A stretch of DNA of 64,000 nucleotides, taken from the NCBI GenBank assembly GCA_949987565.1, contig OX465114.1, forward strand, positions 8,623,243-8,687,242, written 5' to 3'. A model generated the notes under the pieces. That model made no database searches and was not told the origin of the DNA. It saw only the letters and a program-made list of their open reading frames with translations. This DNA is from Luidia sarsii (Eukaryota; Echinodermata; Asteroidea; Paxillosida; Luidiidae). Position 1 is the stretch's first letter; every line of letters begins with the position of its first letter. Of the stretch, positions 42,298-54,269 are shown piece after piece. Position numbers and translations under genes: made by a program.

Positions 42298-42753
42298 GCA
42301 CTGCAAAAAGAGTTAGAGCAGAGAGAGCATGACCTGAAGCGATTGGACCGGCAAGGGGCGGAGCTCACCAAGAAAGGGGCGCGGTCGGTGGCCGCGCCCG
42401 TCCACGCCCGGCTGGCGGCCAGCTGGCGGGTGGTGGAGGCCAAGTTCCGCCAGTACCGGCCGCCCGTCCGGCCGAGGGAGAAGGAGGATGAAAGAGAGGA
42501 GGAGGTGGTCGTCCTCAGGCACACAGCCACCACCGTCGCCTCGGTGGCCAGCTACCGGCTTCAGGACGCCCCACAGGAGGCCGGGGAGGTTGCCGCTCCC
42601 GAGGCGCTGCCCTCCTCCCCGGCCGTGGCCGAGTTCCTCGCCGAGGCGGAGAGGATTTTGGTGCGGATACGCGGGGTGGCTGCGCAGCTGGACGCTCCTG
42701 AGCTCAGCGGGGGAGCCTTCGACAGTTTCTCCCTGCAAGAGGATCGTCTGAAG
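42298..42753 (+). CDS. DMD: dystrophin exon (human exons 41+42 fused)
   Basis: This internal exon has 152 codons, phase 0 at both ends (acceptor caccag, donor AAG|gtaaga). It starts ALQKELEQREHDLKRLDRQG, against human EIDRELQKKKEELNAVRRQA. It contains LAASWRVVEAKFRQYRP (human LSKRWREIESKFAQFRR) and ends LDAPELSGGAFDSFSLQEDR then LK (human LNAPDLCAKDFEDLFKQEES then LK). Human exons 41 and 42 total 126 codons; the extra 26 lie in an acidic, variable linker around residues 60 to 95. The acceptor sits only about 35 bases downstream of a SINE copy. No later dystrophin exon was recognised before the window end. Confidence 0.95.
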
Positions 42754-42777
42754 GTAAGACAAGAACACCAACAACAC

Positions 42778-43940
42778 TTCGCTTCCCCCCCCCCCCTTTT
42801 TTTCTTTTTGTAAGGCGCTATGGTGAACAGTAATCAAAATGGCGTGATACAATGTACATGTACAAAGCTCATGTATAGGCAAATATCACACTGTTTACAT
42901 GACAACCTTATGGTCTAATCGCTTGGATCACAGCAGCTAGAGAAAGAAAATTCTACAGAGCCCTTGACTACTCATGCCATGTGCAAAAGGTGCTTGTGTG
43001 TACGACTCTCTCAGGCTAGGGCTCTGTCTCTACCTGTTGTATCAATAAATACAAGAAGAAGAAGAAAATGTCACAGTTTACACTGTATTGTGTATTCTCA
43101 TGTACCGCAGAGTTGTTGCATTAGATACTGCAATCATTTCCGGAGGTTTTTATCTTGCTTCTGCTTGGATTCTCTTGAGTCTTTTTGGGAAGAAGTCAAT
43201 TAACAATTTCAATGACAGAGTGCAATCTGTACGGCCAGTCATTTGGGGTTTCTAATTTAGCTTCTTTTCTAATAAGAGAGTTACAATGAGCCAAAGCTTG
43301 ACCTGAGCTTGAGGGGGTAATAAAAGCCTGCGGTGTATATTGGTTTGTCGTGTAGCTCTCCTTGAATACAATGTAGCAAAGAGTAAAGAACGATCTTATC
43401 GATACACCCTGGAAAAGAAGGCCTGCTCGTGTCTTGTTAGCAGTCTTGGGGCTGGCAATTCTCTCAGACGGATTGTAGGTGTTCGGTTACTGACATCGCG
43501 ACCCAACCGGTCACAGGACGTGACCCCCTAGGACAGACACATGACTCCAGAGTGTCATCCTTCATCCCGGCGAGATAACTGACGAAACATTTGTCAACAG
43601 ACCGTCAGCATCTGTACCTCGTCCCCCTACCACCCACCACCCCCTAACCTCCCCCGACCCTCCCCCCCAAAATGCCCACCAGTTACTGACGGGATACAGT
43701 TTGCCGGTTCTCCTCTAGTCCCCTCCCCCTCCCTCCCTTTCCCGCCGCCCCCTGTGAAGCCAAGGCGTAAAACCTGACACGGACGTTGGCAAGCAGTTGT
43801 ACAATTGGATGCCACCCCCTCCGCTCCGTGGGCATCAGGGACTGAGCAGGACAGGAGGGCCGCAAAGGCCAGTGACTCCGTTGCCCTCTTGACTGGCGTC
43901 CTCATTCGCATCACCTCTGCCATCCTCTTCATCATTGTCA
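42778..43940 (+). other. intron stretch after the last exon
   Basis: This is sequence with C-rich runs and no recognised gene. Confidence 0.5.
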
Positions 43941-43974
43941 TCATTGCCCTTTGTCATTATCATTATCTTTAGCA

Positions 43975-44715
43975 TCTCCTATGCCATTTTTCTCCTGCAA
44001 GTCCATTTGCTCCTCCTTCTCCACCTCATTGTCCTCCTCCTCCTCCTCCTCATCGTCATCTTGCTCCTCCTCCAATCCCTCCTCCTCCTCCTGTTCCTCC
44101 TGCTCCTCCTCCTCATCTTCTTCCTCTTCCTCCTCCAATTTCTCCTCATTCTCCTCCTGCTCCTCCTGCTCCTCCTGCTCCAATTCCTCCTCCTCCTCCT
44201 CATCTTCCTCTTTCTCCTCCTTCTTTTATCTTCCTCCAATTTCTCCTCATTCTCCTCCTGCTCCTCATGCTCAATTCCTCCTCCTCCTCATCTTCCTCCT
44301 TCTCCTCCTTCTTTTATCTTCCTCCTCCAATTTCTCCTCATTCTCCTCCTGCTCCTCATGATCAATTCCTCCTCCTCCTCATCTTCCTCCTTCTCTTTTT
44401 ATCTTCCTCCTCCAATTTATCCTCATTCTCCTCCTGCTCCTCCTGCTCCTCCTGCTCTTCCTGCTCCTCCTGCTCCAATTCCTCCTCCACATCTTCCTCC
44501 TTCTCCTCATCTTCCTCCTTCTTTTATCTTCCTCCTGCAATTTATCCTCCTCCTCCTCCTGCTCCTCCTGCTCCTCCTGCTCCTCTTGCCCCTCCTTCAA
44601 TTCTTCCTCCTTCTCTTCCTCCTCCTCCAATTCCCCTTCCTCATTCTCCTCCTTTCCCCTTCCTCATCCTCCTCCTTCTTTCTCCTTCCTCTTCCTCCTC
44701 CTCGTCCTCCTTTCT
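43975..44715. repeat. CTC/CTT pyrimidine-rich repeat
   Basis: Trinucleotide-like ctc, ctt and ctg units sit in modules of about 100 bases, repeated three to four times (for example around ccaatttctcctcattctcc). Open frames on both strands are artefacts. Confidence 0.9.
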
Positions 44716-44734
44716 GAAAATGGCAAACATCTGT

Positions 44735-45229
44735 AAAAAGAATTGTAATTGAACATCAAGATGTGTGTCTTTGCACCGATGCCCCATGCAAGCTAATATA
44801 GGGCACTGCAGCTGCGCCAAAAATGAGGTGACTTCATTTCGGTGATAGCACCCTCTGTTGGCCAGATGCAGCAATGTTGTGAGATTTGGGAGGGAGGGAG
44901 GGAGGGAGGTATTGGCAGTGGTATTAGCAGTGCAGGTGTATGACCGTGTATGTAATTCCACACCCAACGGTCCACTCGAGTTCATTGATTTTGTGTAATA
45001 AGGTATGATCCGATAGGTGTCCTGAGCAATTCTCTCATCAGGCCCCTTGCAACTGGATGAATACTTAGCCATTGAGTACAGAGTAGGGATGTGTATAGAC
45101 TCTTTCACAGTGTGCTTCAGCTAAGCCTGTGTACTAAACAACCTGTGTCCACTGTGGTTTAATTAGAGCATAGTTGTTTTTGGACACAGGCTGTGAAGAT
45201 GTAATGTTCACGCTGTGCTTGTTTTGTAG
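44735..45229 (+). other. intron stretch without recognised features
   Basis: It contains a short (GGGA)n run near 44890. Nothing coding was recognised. Confidence 0.5.
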
Positions 45230-45565
45230 ACTCACAAACTGGTTCACGGTATTGCAATTTGGATAGTGAGGATGTGAATAGTGTTATCATTGGTTCACGG
45301 TATTGCATTACGAGGGAAAACTCTCATTGGCCTATGTTTGTTGACTGGTTCACTGCAGCACACCTTGACTCATCCCTTCACTGGTTCCCTGCACTGCAGT
45401 GAAATGATCTGTCCCCTCTGTGGTTCCCATTGGCATGGAGATTTGAACTGGCCCGTCACTGGTTCACTGCAGCAAAGTGGAACCAGCTGCCCCATCACTG
45501 GTTTACAGCACAACCTTGATTTGATACTGATTTGATATGGCTTCTCACTGGTTCACTGCAGCCCA
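45230..45565. repeat. degenerate tandem repeat around ctggttcactgcagca
   Basis: The motif ctggttcactgcag or a close variant recurs six or more times at irregular spacing of about 45 to 65 bases. It looks like an old minisatellite. Confidence 0.65.
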
Positions 45566-47860
45566 GTGAATTAAAGATAGTAACTGGCTCCCCGGTCCCC
45601 TGCACCTCAAATTAACAAAAATGGTGTGAGTGTGAATTTCACAGACAGAACCTTTGGGATGGAGTAGATGTATGTTACGAATTTAAACGAAAATCAACTG
45701 GGGAAAAAAAAACCCACATGGGAATAAAATCGGAGAAAACAGAAAGCCTAGCCCTACACCAAGTACCGTAGAAAGAGTAAAATTAGCACATAAAGGGACT
45801 TTATTTGCAGCACTGATTGATGCAATTCAGAATACCGGCATCCAAGGAAGTCAGGAAAAACCATGTAGCGATTGAAAATACCTCCCTTTTTTTTTCTCGG
45901 CTTTTGGTGGCGAAAACACTCCAGCAGTTAGTAGGGCTTGGTCATAGGAGTGCCCCTCCCCCCTCCCCCCACTATTGAAAGGATTTTTTCCAGAGTCGAC
46001 GAGTGATGCCGAATGCGTTGAAGGGCCTACAGTGCGGTATTGTCCCGAGGGCAGGCTGACAAAATTGGCAGTTGCGCAAGTTACGCCCAGCTATTAATGC
46101 CCGGAGTACTCAAAAAAAAGAAAAAAAAGAAGCTGTTCCCGGTACCCACTACTTCCTTGCACACACACCCTAAAACCTTTTCCCCCCTGCTCATCTCACC
46201 TTAATACGTACTGTACTCTTGAAGCACGTGCTTAAATGCGTTGCCCTGCCACGGTAATAATTTGGGGTTCGGCACCTACGCATGTTAATTTGTTGTGTCG
46301 CGTCATGGTCAAACATACACTGTGTCCTCGGACATGCTAATTTCTGATTAGGAAAGCCGGGATTTGACGAGCCTCTGGCATATTTTTTTTTTATCAGCCG
46401 CAGTTGAAAATTGGTGGTGCTCCGAGTCAGTTTTTTTGAAGGAGCTGTAGCACCCCGTGAGAGAAAAAAAATGAGAGGAGAAAAGGGCAAACATGCATGC
46501 AGTGGCCAACTACCGTAGTTCTTGGCAGCTGACAGTCGTAGTCCCATGTTTAGCCCAGGGTTCGGCCAAGAGAGTCTCCAACTGTGGATGCATCGCGTGC
46601 CCTCGCGACTGAATTCCAGCGAAAAATTTTGCCATAAAGTAAATTAAAAAATGCTGCAAACTGCTCACTGACTGAAACGATCTGCATTACATAAATCTCC
46701 AAAGTTAGAGGACTTGACGTCATTTCGATCCTAGCGGGGCCTTCCTCAAAGGCCTTTGCCTAAAGTTGAGAAAGGTCCTTCTTCTTGGTGCATCTCTGTT
46801 GCTAACTTGAACATTAGCATGAACATGGTAGGTACATGTATGTATTGCTGCAGAGCATCCACTGACCGGAACGTTACCCATAGCTCAGGAAACACCAGTG
46901 AGAAGCACCTACATGTATCTCGGCGAAGAGAAAGAGAAAGGGTCTTGGCATGAGTTGTGGTACAAGCAAGCGCCCTGCATCAGACGTGAAGCCTAAGTGG
47001 ATTGATGCCATTGATTACCAGCGGAATTTTTTTCAATTTGGCGCGGCGATTAGAAAAAAGAAAGAAAGCTAAGCTGTATCATTTGCCATCACAGACCCTG
47101 AGTTTGGCTTTCTTTTTCATTTTTTTTCTCTCTAAACCTTTGAGCAGGGAATCCTCATTAATTCGGGCAGATTTAAGGTGATTAAAACAAGCTAATATTA
47201 TTAGTGTTTGATACCGCTCTGGGGGCAGGCAGGGAGGCAGGCAGGGAGGCAGGCAGGCAGGCAGACTTGGGCACTAATCTTTAAGCAGCTTTTATCTGTT
47301 TTGAGGAAACAGGGCTCATCTTATCCAAACAACTGCGTTTGAGCCGAGAAACGAGCAGACCCGTTGCATATGAACCCGCCCTCTGATAATGAGCTGCTCT
47401 GCTCAGCTTTTTAAGACTTCCCCGGCTCCTTAATTTGCTCGCCGCTGAAAAAGAAAGAAAGATGCATGTTCACAAAAGCCAGATCAAGGTTACCAATCAG
47501 ACAGCCCAGGTAATGAATAGCCGCTGTGCCCGGTACCCTGCCATCTGTTTGTTTTGTGTTCTTAGCTCAGTCTTAGCTCATCCTTATTAATGCTGGATAG
47601 TCTTTAAATAATTTGCAATATCTTCAGTAAGAATGAGTCTAGGACTTCACAGACAGTGTGAGACCTACATTTATTTCAGTGACTTGATGATATTGCATCT
47701 CTACCCGGCGATTATGGTGGGTTTTTTTTAGGTGATGGTTAGGGTGGAGAGATAGGTTCGTGATCCAGATGATAACTGCCAAGAATTTAGGCTCAGACTT
47801 GCTCTTGAATGTCCGTGTTAGAAATGTGTATGTCTGCTACAAACTAATGAGATAGAGACA
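45566..47860 (+). other. intron stretch with one family C fragment
   Basis: A family C remnant lies at about 46645-46775 (atgctgcaaactgctcactg, tttcgatcctagcggggcc). A ggcaggca run is at 47224-47264. No gene was recognised. Confidence 0.5.
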
Positions 47861-48105
47861 GATTCGGAGATACTGAGACAAGGAGATAGAGAAGAAGAGA
47901 AGAGGAGAGAGAAGACAGATTGAGAGAGAGAAGAAAAAGAAAAGAGAGAGACTTAGACAGACAGGGCGAGACAGAGAGAGAGAGAGGGAGAGAGGGAGAG
48001 AAAGAGAGTGAGAGAGGGAAAGGTACAGTAGAGAAAGACAGAGAGAGAGAGAGACAAAGACAGGGACAGACAGGGAGAGACAGAGAGAGGGAGAGAGAAG
48101 GGGCT
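47860..48105. repeat. GA-rich simple repeat
   Basis: Purine-only gagaga and gacaga units. Confidence 0.9.
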
Positions 48106-48379
48106 TAGATATTCATCTGACTATCTGATCCCATCATCGACTCCACCCCATCATCCCTTGCCCTGCCCCTCCCCTCCCTACCCCCCCTATCCCTTTCATA
48201 CCCCCTGGCACAGATGAGGAAGGATAGAGTCCCTCCCCCTTTGCCTACGGACACTCCAGCCAGTCTCGGCGACACCCGCAATTACCCTCTAATATCCAGC
48301 TGTGTGCACATTTTGGGAGGGGGGGGGGTGGGTTGGTATTAGACCTACGTGGATCTGGACCTTAGGGGCTGAGTCGCCC

Positions 48380-49180
48380 TTGCTCCCCTTTGCCTCTCCC
48401 TTTGCCTCTCTGCCTCTGCCTCTCCCTCTCCCTTTTGCCTCTCTGCCTCTGCCTCTCCATTTGCCTCTCTGCCTCTGCCTCTGCCTCTGCCTCTGTCTCT
48501 GCCTCTCCCTTTGCCTCTCTGCCTCTGCTTCTCCCTTTGCCTCTCTGCCTCTGCCTCTGCCTCTCCCTTTGCCTCTCTGCCTCTGCCTCTGTCTCTCCCT
48601 TTGCCTCTCTACCTCTGTATATGCCTCTGCCTCTGCTTCTCCCTTTGCCTCTCTGCCTCTGCCTCTGCATCTCCCTTTGTCTCTCTGCCTCTCCCTCTCC
48701 CTCTACCCCTCCCTCTCCTTCTCCCTCTCCCTCTCCCTCTCCCTCTCCCTCTCCCTCTCCCTCTCCCTCTCCCTCTCCCTCTCCCTCTCCCTCTCTCTCT
48801 CCCTCTCCCTCTCCCTCTCCCTCTCCCTCTCCCTCTCCCTCTCCCTCTCCCTCTCCCTCTCCCTCTCCCTCTCCCTCTCCCTCTCCCTCTCCCTCTCCCT
48901 CTCCCTCTCCCTCTCCCTCTCCCTCTCCCTCTCCCTCTCCCTCTCCCTCTCCCTCTCCCTCTCCCTCTCCCTCTCCCTCTCCCTCTCCCTCTCCCTCTCC
49001 CTCTCCCTCTCCCTCTCCCTCTCCCTCTCCCTCTCCCTCTCCCTCTCCCTCTCCCTCTCCCTCTTCCTCTTCCTCTTCCTCTTCCTCTTCCTCTTCCTCT
49101 TCCTCTTCCTCTTCCTCTTCCTCTTCCTCTTCCTCTTCCTCTTCCTCTTCCTCTTCCTCTTCCTCTTCCTCTTCCTCTTC

Positions 49181-49211
<31 letters not shown>

Positions 49212-49235
49212 CCTCTCCCTCTCCCTCTCCCTCCC
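48380..49235. repeat. pyrimidine hexanucleotide tract: CTCCCT then CTTCCT
   Basis: Degenerate cctctgcctctg units lead into nearly pure (CTCCCT)n from about 48690 to 49060, then nearly pure (CTTCCT)n to about 49180, then CT-rich sequence. All frames across it are artefacts on both strands. Confidence 0.95.
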
Positions 49236-49239
49236 CCTC

Positions 49240-50120
49240 ATCCACCAGACGAGATCAGAATTAATGCATGGACTGACTGTTGTACCAAGCCTGTTCAGGG
49301 CTGCTGCCAGTTCCAAGAACCTTTCACCGAATCTGCGGCCGCACTACATGTACTTGACTAGGGCATGGCTTTCAAAGTCTCTGGCACGGTCTTAATCATC
49401 TCGGCTTTGCCTGGGCTGAGAACCATCTTACAGTCGACATAAAGGGAGCACCATCTGCTGACTCCGCCTCATCTAATCGAGTCGCTTCACTTAATTCGAG
49501 CCAGTGCTGCGCGCACATCCACAGACTGAGAGAACAAGGGTTTAAGATCACGGAGTGTGCCCAAATCGTCAAGCTTCGGGCAGACCGATTCGAAGAAAAG
49601 TTTGAAGGTCCAAATGTTGCTCCTGAAAGTTCTTCTGAATGTATGGCCATTCAAAATATTCACGCCCTGTAAATTTGTTTGAGGGAGGGGGAAAGGAAGT
49701 GAGAAGCTAGCTTTCACATGAACACTACTCAGACGATGGAGTAAGCTGACGTGACTGTTTCGTTTCAAATGTGTAATCCTGCGTCATACTATGAAGCACT
49801 CTATCTCTCTCTCTCTCTCTACCCAACCCCCCATCCCCCCTCTGTCTATCGAATTAAAAGAAGCATGATCGCACGCCAAGAACTCGTTTAATTCATGTCT
49901 CAACATGCGCACCCGACCCAGTAAAATGAGAGATTGCCGTGTCGTTGCAGATCGAGTTTAATAACGGTGCGCAGATGTGCACACATGCGATGCGGCCGTC
50001 TGTCACTGTCACCGTAGGACATGCCGTGCTTATTTCTCCCTGCTACTTAAAGCCGCACCCATTATTGTGCTATCCCCAAAGTGCCATAGCCAGGTTTATA
50101 TTAAACCTTAGTACCTTCTG
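49240..50120 (+). other. intron stretch without recognised gene
   Basis: An open + frame without a start codon covers about 49358-49672, with residues such as GFKITECAQIVKLRADRFEE. No family was recognised and it has no convincing splice sites, so it is not called as an exon. Confidence 0.4.
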
Positions 50121-50124
50121 TTTA

Positions 50125-50345
50125 ATAGATGTAACATGATGTTTTGCGTCGAGGAGAATGTAATTCAAGGGGAGTTTGCCCTGCTCAACATGATAAGCAA
50201 TAAGTGCTCAGTGCTTTGCCCGATGCCGGATGAAAAGATTTCAGGCAGATCGGGCGGGATTCGAACCCGTGACTCCCATTTCTTGTGCAGATGTCTGAAC
50301 CTCTTTACCGTAGTGTGGCGGATTCGAATATTATATAGTGTTGCA
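50125..50345 (+). mobile_element. SINE-like element, family 2
   Basis: It starts with agatgtaacatgatgttttg, carries gtgctcagtgctttgcccga and the T-arm-like cgggattcgaacccgtgact, and ends near ggcggattcgaat. It is the best preserved copy of this family here. Confidence 0.7.
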
Positions 50346-50349
50346 TCCT

Positions 50350-50540
50350 AGATATAACATGATGTTTTTCATTGAGGAGAACGTAATGATCATGTCGAGC
50401 AGGGAAAACCCTCGTTGAATTCGAGTCGCAGATTCGAATCCCGCCCGAGCTGCCTGAAATAGTTTTATCAGACTTCGGGCAAAGCACGCAGTCACAGTGC
50501 TTATCACGTCGAGCAGGGCAAACCCTCATTGAACTACATT
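50350..50540 (-). mobile_element. SINE-like element, family 2, inverted neighbour
   Basis: It contains the complement of the same blocks (gattcgaatcccgcccgagc, cgggcaaagcacg), so it forms an inverted pair with the copy at 50125-50345. A second copy of the atataacatgatg leader lies at its left edge. Confidence 0.65.
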
Positions 50541-50659
50541 TTGTATGCATCTGATTGGAAATGGGGCCGTGATCCCTAGAGATATGTGGCCGGTAAATGG
50601 TTAAATCATTCAGATCAGAGGTCCCCCCAGCCTTCTCTCCTCCTCTCCGTCCTGGCAAA

Positions 50660-50780
50660 GATAGTTGACTTTCTTAGAAAGCCACCACCTAAGGGCTGGG
50701 TAGCTCAGGTGGTTAGGCCACTGGTACATGTACCATGTACATTAAACCGGATGTCTTGGTCCCCATCTTGATACGGTCAG
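50660..50780 (+). mobile_element. tRNA-derived SINE, family 1, fragment
   Basis: It has gccaccacctaagggctggg then tagctcaggtggttaggcca, as in other family 1 heads. The B-box part is degraded. Confidence 0.65.
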
Positions 50781-50789
50781 ATTTCCGTG

Positions 50790-51277
50790 CATAACATTTC
50801 TGAGCACACCACCACTGTCTGTCTACAAATTACAAACTAGAACATGAGCAAATACCAGAATTATGAAGCAGAACTGTTTCAATACATGTAACGCAATGCT
50901 AACAAATTGTCAAACATACAAGGAATAAGATGTGTTTTGTATTTATTATGGAATTCTAAGGAAACAATTCGGCTGACGCGCGACAATGCACTGAACGTGC
51001 TCAGCTTGAGTTTCTATGGCCAATTGTTAACGAGGAAATCCATCCATGCTATGCATTGTGTAATAAGAGCTTATATCGCACACTATGCAATGGACAGTTG
51101 CTTCAAATCTGCCCAAGCCACGATATCAGACTGCATCGTCACGTCTCACCAATTCAATGAACCCCCTTAGCGTGGAGTCATTTTAATTTGCCAAGTCACC
51201 AGAGTGCTTCCCATGAATTTGTATCCCAGTTAAGGCCAGGGCAGGAAGTCACGCTGAGTGCTGGAGTGTGCACACAG
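50790..51277 (+). other. intron stretch without recognised features
   Basis: Nothing recognised. Confidence 0.5.
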
Positions 51278-51735
51278 TCTATAGGGCTGTTCCCACAACG
51301 AAAATAATCAAGATTTGAATCGCGATTCAAACACCGGTTTTGTTTTTGTCGTGTCCACACGGGCCAAATAATCGCGAGCCGATTGCGGTTAGCTTTGTGG
51401 TTGCACTGCGCATGCGGCATTCCTGAAAGATAGACAAACCCTGTGCTGCACTTCCTGGCAGTAAGCTGCTGGCAGGAAATGCCATGCGCACGCAATGCAT
51501 CGTGAGATTACAAAAAAATAATAAGAAACGGTGTGATTTGAGCGGAGCGTTCCCACACACATCGCGTCGCAAATAAACACGATTTTTTGAAAAAAGTCTC
51601 ACTCTTAGTTGAGTCCGAATCGCGATTCAAATCCCACTAATAATTACGTTTATTATGTCCCCACAAAAAAGAAAGTGGTGTTTGAATCCAATTTGAATCA
51701 CGTTTATTTGGTGCAGTGGAAACAGTTCTTTTTTA
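51278..51735. mobile_element. MITE, family D, copy in downstream intron
   Basis: The left end agggctgttcccacaacg and the right end ggtgcagtggaaacagttct match the nested copy at 34418-34881. Shared interior blocks include ccgattgcggttagc and tcccacacacatcgcgtcgc. Confidence 0.7.
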
Positions 51736-53939
51736 CTGAAGGAAAAGAACTAGAAAAACTAAATTCAAAACAATGCCTCTTGAAAGATTCTTTCCAACAG
51801 CGACCAGTTGTGTATATGCGCAAGTTAGTGAGCTAGTTTCTCTCCCCACCTCTTCAGACCCATCAGGGGAACTTTATTCACGCTGATTTTTTATTCAACG
51901 GTGTTGAGACAAAACTGCAGGGCCTCAATCCTAGCAGGACATCCTCTCAGAGGTAGATTGAAAAGAAACCCCCCCCCCAAAAAAAAAAAATCAAAAAAAA
52001 AATCAGGCCTTTCAGAAACGGTTGAGTCAAGTCAAGTTGATTGTTTTGAAGTAGGCGAGCAGTTTTGCAACAGTTTTTGCTCGCACTTGAAATGGAGTGG
52101 GTTTTCGTCGCTCTTTTCTCCTCGAGCAACCATCCGAGAGTTGGGGAAAAACTTTACGCGCTCTCTCAAGACCGATTTCTTTGCGCAACTCCTCGTCGAG
52201 AGAGAGTAGCCGATAAAAACCGATGTCGTATCCTCTCCTCGTCCGATGCAGATGCGACCGGCGTCCCCCCCAAAAAAATACCTGACCGGCCCGAAACAGG
52301 TTGCCACAGGACCGCTGCCGCCAAATTAACCCCTCACCCTCCAACCCCCCCCCCCCTCTCCTCTCCTCTCCTCTTCTCCCCCCACGGTGTGTTGCAGAGG
52401 AGAAGCCGCCCGGCCAGTACCGATGTCACCTGATCTTTATCGCCCTGCTCCCCCGTCTAATTACCTCGTATCAAACGCCGTGTAATTCAATATAAGCGCC
52501 GGCTCTCTACCGCATACGCGCATAAAATACACACGCGCGCCGAAACGGCTTTGCCGCACACAGAACCCCCATTCTCTCATCTTAACGAGGCCGCCGCCGT
52601 TTTTTTTTGTTTAATCATCTGAACAGAGAGAGGACATACCATAGAGAGGCTGCTTTATTTTTTTGTCTCGGCGAGTAAATTTGTTTTACGGGACGGGATG
52701 AATCAATTTTAAAGCTCGGGACCAACTCAATGCTACTGTTTGGGGAAGATTTGGATTATTGTGATGCGGATGAGATGTGATGGTTTGAAGCACCAAGTGA
52801 AAGGTTTTGCAGTGACACTATGTGACAGTGACACATTTCTTTTAACTGAGATGGGAGTATAGCTCTGAAAAGAGCTACAGTGGTAATTCAATGTTTCGTT
52901 ATTGTGTTTTGAATGACCCATATTTTTTGAAGGGTGCTTTTATTGTTGTTGGCATTTTTATTTCAAATGCAGCAGTTGTGTGTTTATGATTGAGGGGGGT
53001 TGAGGAATATTGAAATAAGCACTGTGCAGTAGCTGTTCACCTTCAACAGCTGCAGGTAATGTGAGTAGAATTTTTTTTGGGACAAAACTAGCAGTGGCAG
53101 GGGCTTTCTCAAAGGCAGAATGAAAATCGGGCCCTCCAAAATTGTTGAGGTTTACATGCGGGTCGTTTTATAGGTCAGTAAGTTTCTGTAATTCGTCTGT
53201 TTTAAGTAGCAGCGGAGGCTCTGCGAGTATTAAAGGCCTGCTTTTGTCGGCGAGCTGTATCAATTAAAAAGAGGGTTTACAGATTGAGCCGTGAATCTCG
53301 GACAGCCTGGGGGGGAGGGGGTGGGAATGGGGGGGGGGTGTGTTTGGCTGGGAACGTGGCCGGCTTCAGTAAGGTCCGCCCGCCCTGCAGGGTCAAACAT
53401 GTAATTAGTGGTTATCAAATAGCTGTCCGTGTGAGCGGGCTGTGAAATCAGCCCCTCAGTAAATTGCCTCCATTCCCCCCCCCCTGTCATTGTCAATGGA
53501 ACGCTCCCACCACGAGTGACTCCATCCAGCCAGCCGGCTTATTTTTTTCCCTTTTCATTATTCACAATCAGTGCCTGCTTCCCGCTGAATATTGTATTCA
53601 TCACCATTGATACCCTCTCCTGCAAGATTGTGGCACTGAATGCAAAAATCATCCCATCCCACGAGGTTGTTATTGTTGGGTTTTACCATTATTTTAGATG
53701 ACCCCCCCCCCTTTTTTTTAACTCCTCATAGCCCTTGAAATGAGTCAGATTGTTGAGTCGGTAATAATTTATCGGATGGCTCGGATGGGGGTAGGTGGGA
53801 TCTTTAGTCATTCTTGAGCTGAGAGTCAGCTTTCTGTGTGGCAGTGAGAGTGAAAGGGATGAGACAAGTCTACCCTCCCTCATCCCTTAACCCCTGGGGA
53901 CTGTTCCATTGGTCAGGAATAGGGGGGTAGAGGGATTCC
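51736..53939 (+). other. intron stretch with small repeat fragments
   Basis: A family C fragment lies near 51920-51960. A family A fragment lies near 52795-52900 (aaggttttgcagtgacacta, agctctgaaaagagctac). No gene was recognised. Confidence 0.5.
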
Positions 53940-54269
53940 GGACGGGCGGCGGGGCGCGGAATAGATAAAAACCCCACTCGCGCCTGCCCTTCTCCATACA
54001 CGCACGTCTGGCAGTGGGATATATACACTACACGTACTTGCCCCGTGGTCGTCCGTTAGTGGCAGCAGCCAGGGTCTGTGCTGCAGACGCCGTTTGTACT
54101 CCCGTCACTAGCACCCTTCCTCTTCCCCTCGCCTCGCCTCGCCTCGTAGTGCTCTGCAAGCACGTGCACCGAGCGCACGCACACGCTCCCATATGCGTGC
54201 AGCTCGTCCCCTCTCGTCTGCGGGATTTCTAAACGCCGGAAGAGTCGCGACCAGCATGCTGCAGAGGAG
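53940..54269 (+). promoter_or_regulatory. CpG-rich promoter-like region with possible short first exon
   Basis: This GC-rich, CpG-rich stretch in a repeat-rich intron has TATA-like motifs (gataaaaa near 53964 and gatatatac near 54019). At 54256 an ATG (MLQRR...) is followed after 14 bases by a consensus donor AGGAG|gtgagt. That would be a phase-2 first exon, which does not fit the phase-0 dystrophin exons seen here but could fit a later one. It may be an internal dystrophin promoter, another gene's 5' end, or chance. Confidence 0.25.

Noticed and set aside
48302..49395. Four overlapping frames of 235 to 323 codons
   Set aside because: These are translations of CTCCCT and CTTCCT hexamers in all frames.
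49358..49672. Open + frame of about 105 codons with plausible composition
   Set aside because: It has no start codon near its beginning, no convincing acceptor or donor, and no recognised family.
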